In this document: positions 7,886 through 15,986 of the stretch, piece after piece
Layout: each line of letters opens with the position of its first letter
Numbering within the stretch: position 1 is the first letter of the stretch
Assembly: GCF_032586155.1 (NCBI RefSeq)
Contig: NZ_JAWHTC010000002.1
Span: 372,001 to 436,000 of the forward strand
Direction of reading: 5' to 3'
From: JAWHTC01 sp032586155
GTDB lineage: Bacteria; Pseudomonadota; Alphaproteobacteria; Rhodobacterales; Rhodobacteraceae
DNA: 64,000 bases
The notes under the pieces: generated by a model
What the model was told of the DNA's origin: nothing
Databases searched by the model: none
Seen by the model: only the letters and a program-made list of their open reading frames with translations
Position numbers and translations under genes: made by a program

Positions 7886-9073
7886 CTAATAGGTCTCCAC
7901 GTGATACCGGCCATCCTCGCGCATCGAATCCCGTGTCGCGCTCCACGACACGCCAGCACTCTCTGCGATGTTCGACAGGGCCTGATCCACGCCCACCTCC
8001 ATGCCACGCAGGCCGCAGATGAAGATATGCGTCTTCGGATCAGCGATCATCTCGCTCACCACTTCCTGCTTGGCCATCATCCGGTCCTGCACATATTCCT
8101 TGTCCTCCCCCTCTAGACGACTAAACACCATGTGCTTTTTCAGGATGCTGTCCGGCACTTTGCCCAGCGGTCCGAAATAGGGCAGGCTGTCCGGTGTACG
8201 CGCCCCAAAAAACAACACCATATCGCCGCCTGCGCTCCCGCGCGAACGCTGCCGATGCATGGTGAACGCCCGAAACGGAGCCGACCCGGTGCCGGTACAG
8301 ATCATCAGGATTCGCGCCTCCGGGTCGTTCGGCATAAGGAAGGTTGCACCGAACGGCCCCGTCACCTGCACCTCGTCGCCAAGCTTCAGGTCACAGACAT
8401 AGTTCGAACAGACGCCCTGATCCTCGCGCTTCACGGTTAGCGACAGGTTGTTGTACCCCGGCCGCTCGCCATCGCGCGGACTGGAAATCGAATAGAGCCG
8501 CGGCAGGTGCGGCTTGCCATCACCATCCACGCCCGGCGGAATGACCCCGATCGACTGCCCCTCCAACACTGGCATCGGATGCCCGCCGAAATCCAGTATG
8601 ATATGGCGAACATCGCCGTCCGCCCCCTCGCCGGTCAGCCGGTAATTCCCCTGTACCCGCGCCACTACCGGCTTGGCAGCCGTATAAGTATTCACACTTG
8701 GTTTGGTGGCACTTGCCGGGGCTTTCGACCTGCCCCCGGCCCCTTCATGCGCCTCGGCGAGCAATGCGGCCACCGCTGCATCCATCGCCTCCAGACCGGT
8801 ATCCCCACCCTGTTCCAGCTCTTCCTGCTCGGGCAGTTCCTCCCAACCGAACTGCTCTTCGACAGAATAGGGCGTGTTCACCACCCGCCATTCGTCAATC
8901 GAACCCGTTGGGCAGACCGGAATACAATCCATGCAGAAATTGCACTTTTCAGCGTCCACCACGACATTGGCATCGTCATGGGTGATCGCTTCGATCGCAC
9001 AGGTCATCTCGCAGGTGTAACAGCGGATGCAGATTTCCGGGTCGATCAGATGTTGCTTTTGGGCTGTGCTCAT
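7886..9073 (-). CDS. boxA: benzoyl-CoA 2,3-epoxidase reductase subunit BoxA
   Basis: This 395-residue protein has two N-terminal [4Fe-4S] ferredoxin motifs (C15/C18/C21/C25 and C44/C47/C50/C54 in CNFCMDCIPVC), a linker, and a C-terminal ferredoxin-NADP reductase module (RLYSISS flavin motif, ICTGTGSAPFRAF NADP-binding motif). It passes electrons from NADPH to the diiron oxygenase BoxB, which epoxidises benzoyl-CoA. Its ATG overlaps the TGA of the upstream Cys-rich miniprotein gene. Length and domain order match known BoxA. Confidence 0.95.
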   Translation of the reverse strand: MSTAQKQHLIDPEICIRCYTCEMTCAIEAITHDDANVVVDAEKCNFCMDCIPVCPTGSIDEWRVVNTPYSVEEQFGWEELPEQEELEQGGDTGLEAMDAAVAALLAEAHEGAGGRSKAPASATKPSVNTYTAAKPVVARVQGNYRLTGEGADGDVRHIILDFGGHPMPVLEGQSIGVIPPGVDGDGKPHLPRLYSISSPRDGERPGYNNLSLTVKREDQGVCSNYVCDLKLGDEVQVTGPFGATFLMPNDPEARILMICTGTGSAPFRAFTMHRQRSRGSAGGDMVLFFGARTPDSLPYFGPLGKVPDSILKKHMVFSRLEGEDKEYVQDRMMAKQEVVSEMIADPKTHIFICGLRGMEVGVDQALSNIAESAGVSWSATRDSMREDGRYHVETY

Positions 9074-9252
9074 CAGTGTCCTTGGGCCGGGCGCAAAATG
9101 ATCTCGGGCACAACAATGGCCTCGATCAGCTCACGGCAAAGCCCCCGGCAGTTTGTGCAGCCAACACAGGGCGTACCCAGTCCCGCGATCCGCTGAACCA
9201 GCGCATCGCTGCGTTCGGTGACGGCCTCACTGCGGGTGATGTTCATACTCAT
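9073..9252 (-). CDS. four-cysteine miniprotein between boxB and boxA
   Basis: A 59-residue reading frame starts at the ATG at 9252 (MSMNITRSEA), preceded by GGGAG at 7-bp spacing. A TTG at 9297 would lengthen it to 74 residues. The core PCVGCTNCRGLCRELIEA holds Cys in a C-x2-C-x2-C-x3-C pattern, suggestive of an iron-sulfur cluster or metal site; the tail is VVPEIILRPAQGH. The gene is translationally coupled to boxA by a TGATG overlap and lies 91 bp after boxB. I know no named family for it. A role in electron transfer to, or assembly of, the epoxidase is an inference from position. Confidence 0.72.
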   Translation of the reverse strand: MSMNITRSEAVTERSDALVQRIAGLGTPCVGCTNCRGLCRELIEAIVVPEIILRPAQGH

Positions 9253-9343
9253 CGCGCGGCTCCCTTGCGTCTGCACCGATTCAGTATTCCACTTCAAGGT
9301 GCGGTTTTCCTTGCGTCAGATCAAGGCCCCTATCCATACAGCC

Positions 9344-10795
9344 TCAGGCTTCAGCCAGTTTCACATACTCGAAATCGCCCGGCTTGTTGTCGATGCCAAC
9401 CTTGGGCGGCGAAATCCAGCGGGCATAAACTCCCGGTTCGTATTCCGGCTTCATCAGTGACTGAATGAAGTCGCCATCCGCATGGCTGGGCAGCCAGTCT
9501 TTTTCGCCCGCATCATACTCGGCCCCGCTTATGATCTGGCCTTCCGGGCTGATAAGCTTGTCGGCAAACACCCCGATCTTGCGGTGGAACGCCTCGTGCG
9601 GCAGCTTCAGTTTGAAGTCGATGCCCATCTTCTCGATGATCTTGTTCCAGCGACCCACACCACCCGCTGCGTCCTTGGTATAGTCATCCCGCAAACGCAT
9701 GTTAATCGCCGTCAGCGCCGGCACCTCATGCTGCACGATCTGGCCATCGACGATGTCCCAGACACGGTAACTGTCGCCCTGCAGCTGGTGGTCATCCGTC
9801 AGCCGGTTCTCCTGATAGCGCCCCTTGATGCCCGCGTTGAACGCATTGGCCGCGTTGGTCGACACTTCCTGCCCGAACAGGTCCAGGCTCAGCGTATAGT
9901 GCAGGTTCAGCTTCTTCTGGATCAGCGGCAGGTCGATCACCCCCAACCCACGCAGGCGATCGACATCGAACGGATCGTCAATCCCGTTCTCCTTCATCAC
10001 CTCGCAGGTCCGCTGGATCGTCCGACCGACGCCGGTTTCACCCACGAACATGTGGTGCGCCTCTTCGGTCAGCATGAAACGGCAGGTCCGGCTCAACGGG
10101 TCGAACCCGCTCTGCGCCAACGACTCCAACTGCATCTTGCCGTCCCGGTCGGTGAAATAGGTGAACATGAAGAACGACAGCCAATCTGGCGTCTCTTCGT
10201 TGAACGCCCCCAGCATCCGCGGCGCCTCTTCGCTTCCCGACTGACGGCGCAACAGATCATCCGCCTCTTCACGCCCGTCCCGGCCGAAATACTTGTGCAG
10301 CAAGTAGACCATCGCCCACAGATGCCGCCCCTCTTCCACATTCACCTGGAACAGGTTGCGCATGTCGTAAAGCGACGGCGCAGTCAGGGCGAGCGCCTTC
10401 TGTTGCTCGACCGAGGCCGGTTCGGTATCGCCCTGAATGACGATCAACCGCTTCATCAGGTTACGATATTCCCCCGGCACCTCCTGCCAGGCCGGCTCGC
10501 CCGCGTGTTCGCCGCAAGGAATACGTCGGTCCTCGACCTGCGGTGCCAGCAGCACACCCCAGCGATAGTCCGGCATCTTCACATAGTCGAACTTGGCCCA
10601 GCCCTTGGGGTCGACGCTCACGGCAGTGCGCAGGTAAACGTCCGACTGCTGATAACGATCCGGGATCAGCTTGCCCCACCAATCAAGATAACCCGGGTGC
10701 CATTTCTCCAGCGCCTTCAGCACCTTCTTGTCGCTGGACAGCCCCACATTGTTGGGGATTTGCGTGTCATAGCTCACATTGATCAAGTCAAGCAT
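9344..10795 (-). CDS. boxB: benzoyl-CoA 2,3-epoxidase oxygenase subunit BoxB
   Basis: This 483-residue diiron monooxygenase begins MLDLINVSYDTQIPNNVGLS. It contains the diiron-type motifs VNVEEGRHLWAMVYLL (about residue 150) and TEEAHHMFVGETG (about 245), plus a long C-terminal region. BoxB inserts one oxygen atom into benzoyl-CoA to give the 2,3-epoxide, using electrons from BoxA. Length and sequence match the BoxB family. It lies 87 bp downstream of boxC, and the gap contains two REP-like hairpins. Confidence 0.95.
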   Translation of the reverse strand: MLDLINVSYDTQIPNNVGLSSDKKVLKALEKWHPGYLDWWGKLIPDRYQQSDVYLRTAVSVDPKGWAKFDYVKMPDYRWGVLLAPQVEDRRIPCGEHAGEPAWQEVPGEYRNLMKRLIVIQGDTEPASVEQQKALALTAPSLYDMRNLFQVNVEEGRHLWAMVYLLHKYFGRDGREEADDLLRRQSGSEEAPRMLGAFNEETPDWLSFFMFTYFTDRDGKMQLESLAQSGFDPLSRTCRFMLTEEAHHMFVGETGVGRTIQRTCEVMKENGIDDPFDVDRLRGLGVIDLPLIQKKLNLHYTLSLDLFGQEVSTNAANAFNAGIKGRYQENRLTDDHQLQGDSYRVWDIVDGQIVQHEVPALTAINMRLRDDYTKDAAGGVGRWNKIIEKMGIDFKLKLPHEAFHRKIGVFADKLISPEGQIISGAEYDAGEKDWLPSHADGDFIQSLMKPEYEPGVYARWISPPKVGIDNKPGDFEYVKLAEA

Positions 10796-10811
10796 GTCTA
10801 TCCTCCTTGTC

Positions 10812-10873
10812 GGGGTGGCGGGCTAAACCCCGCCCTACGCCCGATGTTCCCGTAGGCCGGGATCCAGCCCGGC
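10812..10873. repeat. two REP-like hairpins between boxC and boxB
   Basis: Two short hairpins sit side by side: GGCGGG-CTAAAC-CCCGCC (10817-10834) followed by CTACG, and GTAGGCCGGGATCCAGCCCGGC (stem within 10852-10873). The second matches the hairpin at 62827-62856. Being inside the box operon, they could stabilise or punctuate the boxCB transcript. Confidence 0.65.
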
Positions 10874-10882
10874 ATCCGTTTT

Positions 10883-12541
10883 TCATACACGTTCCATATT
10901 GTAGTCACCGCGCAACCCAGTGCCATACCGCTGCAACGCGCCATCCTCGCCTACCGCGTTGGGCCGCTGAAAAATCCAGTTCTGCCACGCCGTCAGCCGC
11001 CCAAAAATCCGCGTCTCCATCGTCTCGGGGCCCGCGAACCGCAAGTTCGCTTCCATCCCCGTCAACGCATCCGGGCTGAACGAGGCCCGCTCCTCGGCAA
11101 AGATCCGGATTTCATCCTCCCAGTCGATGTCATCCAGAATATACGTCACCAACCCCAGCTCGTCGGCGTCTTCGGCCTCAAGCGCCTCACCAACCCGTTC
11201 CTTCGCCGCCTCGACCGCCTCTTCATCCCCCCAGAACCGCGTCTGCAATCGGGTCAGATCATTGCCCATCGGATATTGTCCGAAATTGCTCTCGCCCAGG
11301 GTGATCGCTGCCATCGGGCGATTGTCGCCTTCGAACTCGTCCTCCATCATGTAGGACCGGTCCACTGCAAACAGAAGCTCGGCCAGCACCCCGGCAAAAC
11401 ACGATCCATGCTCGACCAACGCCACCAAAGAGCGCGAGGTCACATCGACACGTTTCAACACCCGCTTCCACAGACCCAACACTTCTGCAGCCAGCCAATG
11501 ATCGGCGTTTTCCAAAAGCAGGGTTTCATGCGCCAACACCGCCCCCGGGTCGCCCTGCGTCTGGAATTCCCACAGCCCCAGCTCCATCTCGTTTAGCCGC
11601 AAATGCAGAATCGCGTCATCCAGCTCGCGCGCCGCCCGTAGCATCCACGCCTGCGCCCCCTCGGCGGTAAACGCGTCCATGTCCGCCGGGGCATCTTCTT
11701 CGGGTCCCTTCACCGTTATCACGGCCTTGCGGATTTCACGGTCCAACTCAACCTCGACCGCGGAATAGCTGACTGCCCTGTCGGTGATCTCCCGCTTGAG
11801 AGGGGTCAACTCGATGCCGGTCAAACCGCCCGGCCGGGCCGAAGCCGCGGCAAACTCAGCTGCCCGTTCGGCGACAACGGCGTCGAACTTCGAATTCGGC
11901 ACCACCTCATCAACCAGCTTCCATTGCCTGGCCCTGTCACCACGCACGCCCTCTTCCATGGCGCAGAACACATCGGCCCGGTCGCGCCGTACCTTGCGCT
12001 TGTCTGTCACCCGGGTAAGACCACCGGTCCCCGGCAGCACGGCCAAAAGAGGCACCTCCGGCAACGCCACGCTCGACGAGCTGTCATTCGTTAGCATTAT
12101 GTAATTGCATGCTAGAGCCAGCTCATATCCGCCCCCAGCACAGGACCCTTTCACCGCCGCAATGTACTTTTGCCCACTGTCGGCCTCGGCCGCCTCATAG
12201 GTATTGCGCGTCTCGTTGGTGAATTTGCAGAAATTGACCTTATGCGCGTGACTGGCGCCGCCCAGCATCCGGATATTGGCTCCGGCACAGAACACCCGGT
12301 CCTTGGCCGATTGCATGATTACGACCTTGACCTCGGGATGCTCGAACCGCATCCGCTGAACGATGTCGCTCAGCTCGATATCAACGCCCAGGTCATAGGA
12401 ATTGAGTTTCAACTGATAGCCGTCAAACAACCCGCCATCCTCGTCCACATCCATGTAGAGGTTGGCAAACGGCCCGTCATACTCGACCCGCCAATGGCGG
12501 TACTTCGACGGATCGGTCTGAAAATCAATCACCTTCGCCAC
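10883..12541 (-). CDS. boxC: 2,3-epoxybenzoyl-CoA dihydrolase (benzoyl-CoA-dihydrodiol lyase) BoxC
   Basis: This 552-residue protein has two crotonase-type halves. The first carries CAGANIRMLGG and the GSCAGGGYELALACNYI oxyanion region (about residues 85-160); the second covers about 280-480. BoxC opens the ring of the epoxide with loss of formate, yielding 3,4-dehydroadipyl-CoA semialdehyde. It ends in RYGTGLRGDYNMERV, typical of the family. The 5' flank holds an AT-rich promoter-like stretch and a TGCA-N6-TGCA operator candidate. Confidence 0.95.
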   Translation of the reverse strand: MAKVIDFQTDPSKYRHWRVEYDGPFANLYMDVDEDGGLFDGYQLKLNSYDLGVDIELSDIVQRMRFEHPEVKVVIMQSAKDRVFCAGANIRMLGGASHAHKVNFCKFTNETRNTYEAAEADSGQKYIAAVKGSCAGGGYELALACNYIMLTNDSSSSVALPEVPLLAVLPGTGGLTRVTDKRKVRRDRADVFCAMEEGVRGDRARQWKLVDEVVPNSKFDAVVAERAAEFAAASARPGGLTGIELTPLKREITDRAVSYSAVEVELDREIRKAVITVKGPEEDAPADMDAFTAEGAQAWMLRAARELDDAILHLRLNEMELGLWEFQTQGDPGAVLAHETLLLENADHWLAAEVLGLWKRVLKRVDVTSRSLVALVEHGSCFAGVLAELLFAVDRSYMMEDEFEGDNRPMAAITLGESNFGQYPMGNDLTRLQTRFWGDEEAVEAAKERVGEALEAEDADELGLVTYILDDIDWEDEIRIFAEERASFSPDALTGMEANLRFAGPETMETRIFGRLTAWQNWIFQRPNAVGEDGALQRYGTGLRGDYNMERV

Positions 12542-12581
12542 GGGTCACGCTCCCCTGTCGTCCTGTTTCGCCTCGCATCTC

Positions 12582-12595
12582 TGCACGATAATGCA
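12582..12595. promoter_or_regulatory. candidate BoxR operator TGCA-N6-TGCA
   Basis: On either strand the site reads TGCA, six bases, TGCA (plus strand TGCACGATAATGCA), 41 bp upstream of the boxC start. BzdR and BoxR regulators are known to recognise TGCA-N6-TGCA repeats, and a boxR gene lies in the same cluster. The flank toward 12700 is AT-rich and promoter-like. Confidence 0.65.
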
Positions 12596-12710
12596 AGATT
12601 TTACATCGGTAAACGGCAGATCCAAAAGATTAGTTACAAATTTATTTCCACAAATTCAACTATATAGATCCCCTCAGTCAAGCTCACCCAAAATTTATGC
12701 ATTAAATTTC

Positions 12711-13499
12711 CTATTTTCCTGCGAATCCCTCGACAAACTCCGCAACCGCGTCCAATACCACCTCGGGCTGATCAAACTGCGGCGCGTGGCGACACTCATC
12801 CAGCACCAGCGCGCGCGCCTCCACCAACCGCTCTGTCACTGCCGCGACCTGTGCCAGTGTCCCATACTGATCCCCATGCCCCTGGATCACCAACACCGGC
12901 ACGCGCACCCCGTCCAGCGCTTCCTCCACGTTCCATTCCCGAAAGCCCGGATCCAACCACGCTCCGTTCCAGCCATCAAATGCAGCCTCCACATCCGAGT
13001 GATACCGGCCCAGCTTCTCGCGTAGGTCGGTTGTTTCAAACGCCTCCCTGGCCCGGGCGATTTCGGTCAGACCTTCGTCCTCGGCGAAGAAATGCGGCGC
13101 CATCAGCACAACGCCCTCGACTCGCGCATCACCAACCCGCCCTGCATATTCGGCTGCAATCGTCGCGCCATCCGAATGCCCCATCAGAACAACCGGTTCC
13201 GCCCCCAGCACGTCCAGAACCTCGGGCAACACCTCCACCGCCTCGTGGGTCATGTAATCCAGCGGCCTTGGCAAATCACAACTGTCGGACTGTCCGTAAC
13301 CCGCCCGCGAATAGGCGAACACGGCACAGCCCGTGACCTCGGCCAGCGCCCGAGGAAATTCCCGCCACAGCGCCACACAGCCCAACCCTTCATGCAACAA
13401 CACAATCACCGGACGGTCACGAGGCACCCCCCATGAGGCCCACTCCAACCGCTTGCCCTCGGCGCTCAGAACCCCGCGCCCGGCCTGCCAATCAATCAT
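12711..13499 (-). CDS. alpha/beta-hydrolase in the benzoate cluster
   Basis: This 262-residue alpha/beta-hydrolase has an oxyanion HEGLG motif, nucleophile elbow GHSDGA (about residue 150), a C-terminal acid in VIQGHGDQYG and a catalytic His in ECRHAPQFDQPE. Its start overlaps the 3' end of the benzoate-CoA ligase gene by 8 bp, so it is part of the box operon. It may hydrolyse a CoA ester or lactone arising in the pathway, or release benzoate from an ester; the substrate is not deducible. There is no signal peptide. Confidence 0.85.
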   Translation of the reverse strand: MIDWQAGRGVLSAEGKRLEWASWGVPRDRPVIVLLHEGLGCVALWREFPRALAEVTGCAVFAYSRAGYGQSDSCDLPRPLDYMTHEAVEVLPEVLDVLGAEPVVLMGHSDGATIAAEYAGRVGDARVEGVVLMAPHFFAEDEGLTEIARAREAFETTDLREKLGRYHSDVEAAFDGWNGAWLDPGFREWNVEEALDGVRVPVLVIQGHGDQYGTLAQVAAVTERLVEARALVLDECRHAPQFDQPEVVLDAVAEFVEGFAGK

Positions 13500-15039
13500 C
13501 GCGCAGCTTGAACCGCTGGATTTTCCCGGTTGCCGTCTTGGGCAACTCGCTCACGACTTCCACCCAGCGCGGGTATTTCCACATCCCGATCCGTGCTTTG
13601 ACAAAGTCCTTCACCGCCTGCCCTTCGGGCGCGGCTTCCCCGTCCTTCATCACCAAAAACGCTGCCGGCTTCGCCAGCCCCTTGTCGTCCTCGCGCGCCA
13701 CGACTGCGGCCTCCAGCACGCCCGGGAACTCGATCAACGCCTGTTCCACCTCAAACGGGCTGACCCAAATGCCCGAGACCTTGAACATATCGTCGGTTCG
13801 CCCGCAGTAGACAAACCGACCGTCCCCATCGCGTTCGTACTTGTCGCCGGTCCGGGTCCAATGCCCCTCGAACGTGCTCTGACTTTTCGAGCGACGGTTC
13901 CAATACCCTTCGGCACTCGAGGGCCCGCGAACCAACAGCTCGCCAACCGCGCCCTCTCCGACATCCTCGTCATGCTCATCCACCAGCCGCACTTCATACC
14001 CCGGCACCGGCACGCCCGATGTGCCGTAGACAATGTTCCCCGGCGCGTTCGACAAAAAGATATGCAGCATTTCGGTCGAGCCCACGCCGTCAATGATCGG
14101 TGCGCCCCACCGCGCCTCCCAGCGCTCGCCGATATCACGCGGCAGCGCCTCTCCAGCAGAGGTGCAAATCCGTATCGCATGATCCGGATTGCCACCCTTG
14201 GCCTCCTGCTCGGCCACCAAAGCGGCATAAAGCGTCGGCACCCCGCAGAAAACCGTTGGTTTATGCGCAGACATGATGTCGAACGCCACATCTGGCGTCG
14301 GTCGCCCACCAAAAATCACTGTCGTTGCCCCCACTGACATCGGGAAGCTCATCGCATTGCCCAGCCCATAGGCGAAAAAGAATTTGGCTGCGGAATAGAC
14401 CACATCGTCCTCGCGAATGCCCAAAATCTGCTGTCCGAACGTATCCGCCGTGGCCTTCAGGCTTGAATGTACATGCCGCACGCCCTTAGGCATGCCCGTC
14501 GACCCCGAGGAATAGAGCCAAAAGGCCAGCTCGTCGCCATAGGCGTCCACGGTGTCGATCACTTCGGCCCCTTCAACGAACTCGCGATAACTCTCGGTCC
14601 TCTCCGGTGCCCCGCTTTCGTCGCTGTCGATCACCAGCACCGCCCGCAGGAACCGGTTTTCAGCCACGGCAGGCTTTACCACCTCCCACAGCTCATCCGA
14701 CACCACCAGGATCGACGCCCGGCTGTCGTTCAGGATCGCCTCGTAGACCGAGGCTGACAAAAGCGTGTTCAACGGCACCGGAATGGCCCCGGCCTTGATC
14801 GCCCCCCAGAACACTACCGGGAACTCGATCTGGTCGCGCACGATCATCGCGATCCGCTCTTCACGCCTTACCCCATGTCGATATAGCGCCCCGGCAAAAT
14901 GGCCGCTTTCCTCGGCCAGCCGCCCATAGCTCAGCGCGCGCTGTTTCCCGTCCGCCTCGCGAAAGGCGACCTTGTCGCCACGCCCCTCCTTGATGTGGCG
15001 ATCGACAAAATACAGCGCCGCGTTTTCGTTTTTCTCCAA
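13492..15039 (-). CDS. bclA: benzoate-CoA ligase family protein
   Basis: This 515-residue member of the ANL (AMP-forming ligase) superfamily has the P-loop YSSGSTGMPKG (176-186), GVGSTEMLHIFLSN (about 305-320), the hinge YCGRTDDMFKVSGIWVSP and the catalytic Lys in PKTATGKIQRFK near the C-terminus. These are typical of benzoate-CoA ligases, which make benzoyl-CoA from benzoate, ATP and CoA. As first gene of the cluster it supplies the substrate of BoxAB. It overlaps the hydrolase gene by 8 bp. Benzoate is inferred from context; a related aryl acid is possible. Confidence 0.9.
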   Translation of the reverse strand: MEKNENAALYFVDRHIKEGRGDKVAFREADGKQRALSYGRLAEESGHFAGALYRHGVRREERIAMIVRDQIEFPVVFWGAIKAGAIPVPLNTLLSASVYEAILNDSRASILVVSDELWEVVKPAVAENRFLRAVLVIDSDESGAPERTESYREFVEGAEVIDTVDAYGDELAFWLYSSGSTGMPKGVRHVHSSLKATADTFGQQILGIREDDVVYSAAKFFFAYGLGNAMSFPMSVGATTVIFGGRPTPDVAFDIMSAHKPTVFCGVPTLYAALVAEQEAKGGNPDHAIRICTSAGEALPRDIGERWEARWGAPIIDGVGSTEMLHIFLSNAPGNIVYGTSGVPVPGYEVRLVDEHDEDVGEGAVGELLVRGPSSAEGYWNRRSKSQSTFEGHWTRTGDKYERDGDGRFVYCGRTDDMFKVSGIWVSPFEVEQALIEFPGVLEAAVVAREDDKGLAKPAAFLVMKDGEAAPEGQAVKDFVKARIGMWKYPRWVEVVSELPKTATGKIQRFKLRDD

Positions 15040-15151
15040 CGGATATTCCTCCCCTTATTCCGCCTCCCGCGCCCTCCCCGGCGCATGGACGGAATCATTT
15101 CCTTGCTGACATCCTGCATCAAGGTTGGAGGATTTCAAACCTGCGGACCAG

Positions 15152-15817
15152 TTACGCTGCGATCTCCTCGATCAGCTGCGCCCCGCTGGTCCGGTTCGAG
15201 TTCACCTCGCGCCCCACCCGGTGGAACTGCAACACATCCTCTGCCGCAGGCCGCATCAATACCGCCGCCCCATGCCCTTCCTCACCCAACCACTTGCCCC
15301 AGTCCCTGGGCTCAAGGACCACCGGCATCCGGTGGTGCACCGCGCCGGTCGAGTTGTTTGCGGCACAGGTGACAATCGCGCAGCTTTTCACCAGCGCCTC
15401 TCCCTTGTCCCAGCCCTGCCAGATACCGGCAAAAACCAATGGCGCCCCGTCTCGACGGCTGAAATACCACGGCAACCGATTGCCCTTTTCATCCTTCGAC
15501 CATTCGTAAAACCCGCTGACCGGAATCAAACACCGCCGTTCCCGCGCTGCATTTCGAAAGGCCGGTTTCTCGGCGATCGTCTCGGCGCGCGCATTGATCA
15601 ACAAAGGCCCATCCGTGAGGTTCTTGTACCAGCTCGGCAGAAACCCCCACCGCATCGCCCCAAGGCGGCGCTGCCCCTCCTCCCCGCTCACCACGTGAAT
15701 ATTGGTGGTCGGGCAGACATTGTAACTCGGCACATCAGGCAAGTCATTGCCCGGCACAGCCCCAAACAACTGGGCCATCGCGTCTGTCGGAAGAGTCATT
15801 GCAAATCGTCCGCACAT
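15152..15817 (-). CDS. SOS response-associated peptidase (SRAP/YedK family)
   Basis: This 221-residue protein starts MCGRFAMT, with the catalytic Cys2 that cross-links to abasic sites in single-stranded DNA after Met removal. Also present are the family's NARAET, CLIPVSGFYEW (Glu) and HHRMPVVL (His) motifs. It shields abasic sites at forks through a DNA-protein crosslink. Length is standard. It is transcribed alone, 112 bp upstream of the benzoate ligase gene. Confidence 0.93.
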   Translation of the reverse strand: MCGRFAMTLPTDAMAQLFGAVPGNDLPDVPSYNVCPTTNIHVVSGEEGQRRLGAMRWGFLPSWYKNLTDGPLLINARAETIAEKPAFRNAARERRCLIPVSGFYEWSKDEKGNRLPWYFSRRDGAPLVFAGIWQGWDKGEALVKSCAIVTCAANNSTGAVHHRMPVVLEPRDWGKWLGEEGHGAAVLMRPAAEDVLQFHRVGREVNSNRTSGAQLIEEIAA

Positions 15818-15834
15818 GCCTCAACCACCTCCCG

Positions 15835-15976
15835 CTGCTCTTTCTTGGCAAAAATACTCCGGGGAGTTTGAGGGGCTGGCCCCTCAATCCCAAACCATCC
15901 AAACCCGCACCCACAAAAACTCCATCGGGCGGGGTTCGGGAGCGGGGCGGGCGGTTGGGCGCTCCCGGACCCCGCC
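15835..15976. repeat. dispersed TTGGCAAAAATACTCC repeat followed by G-rich-loop hairpin
   Basis: The stretch 15841-15864 (TTTCTTGGCAAAAATACTCC plus GGGG) is one of four copies of a dispersed motif in the window. Downstream, 15926-15942 and 15960-15976 form a 17-bp stem with one G:T-type mismatch and a 17-nt loop with G runs of 4, 3, 2 and 3. It lies between the 5'-nucleotidase and SRAP genes and could act as terminator or mRNA-end structure. Confidence 0.65.
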
Positions 15977-15986
15977 CAACCAGCGC

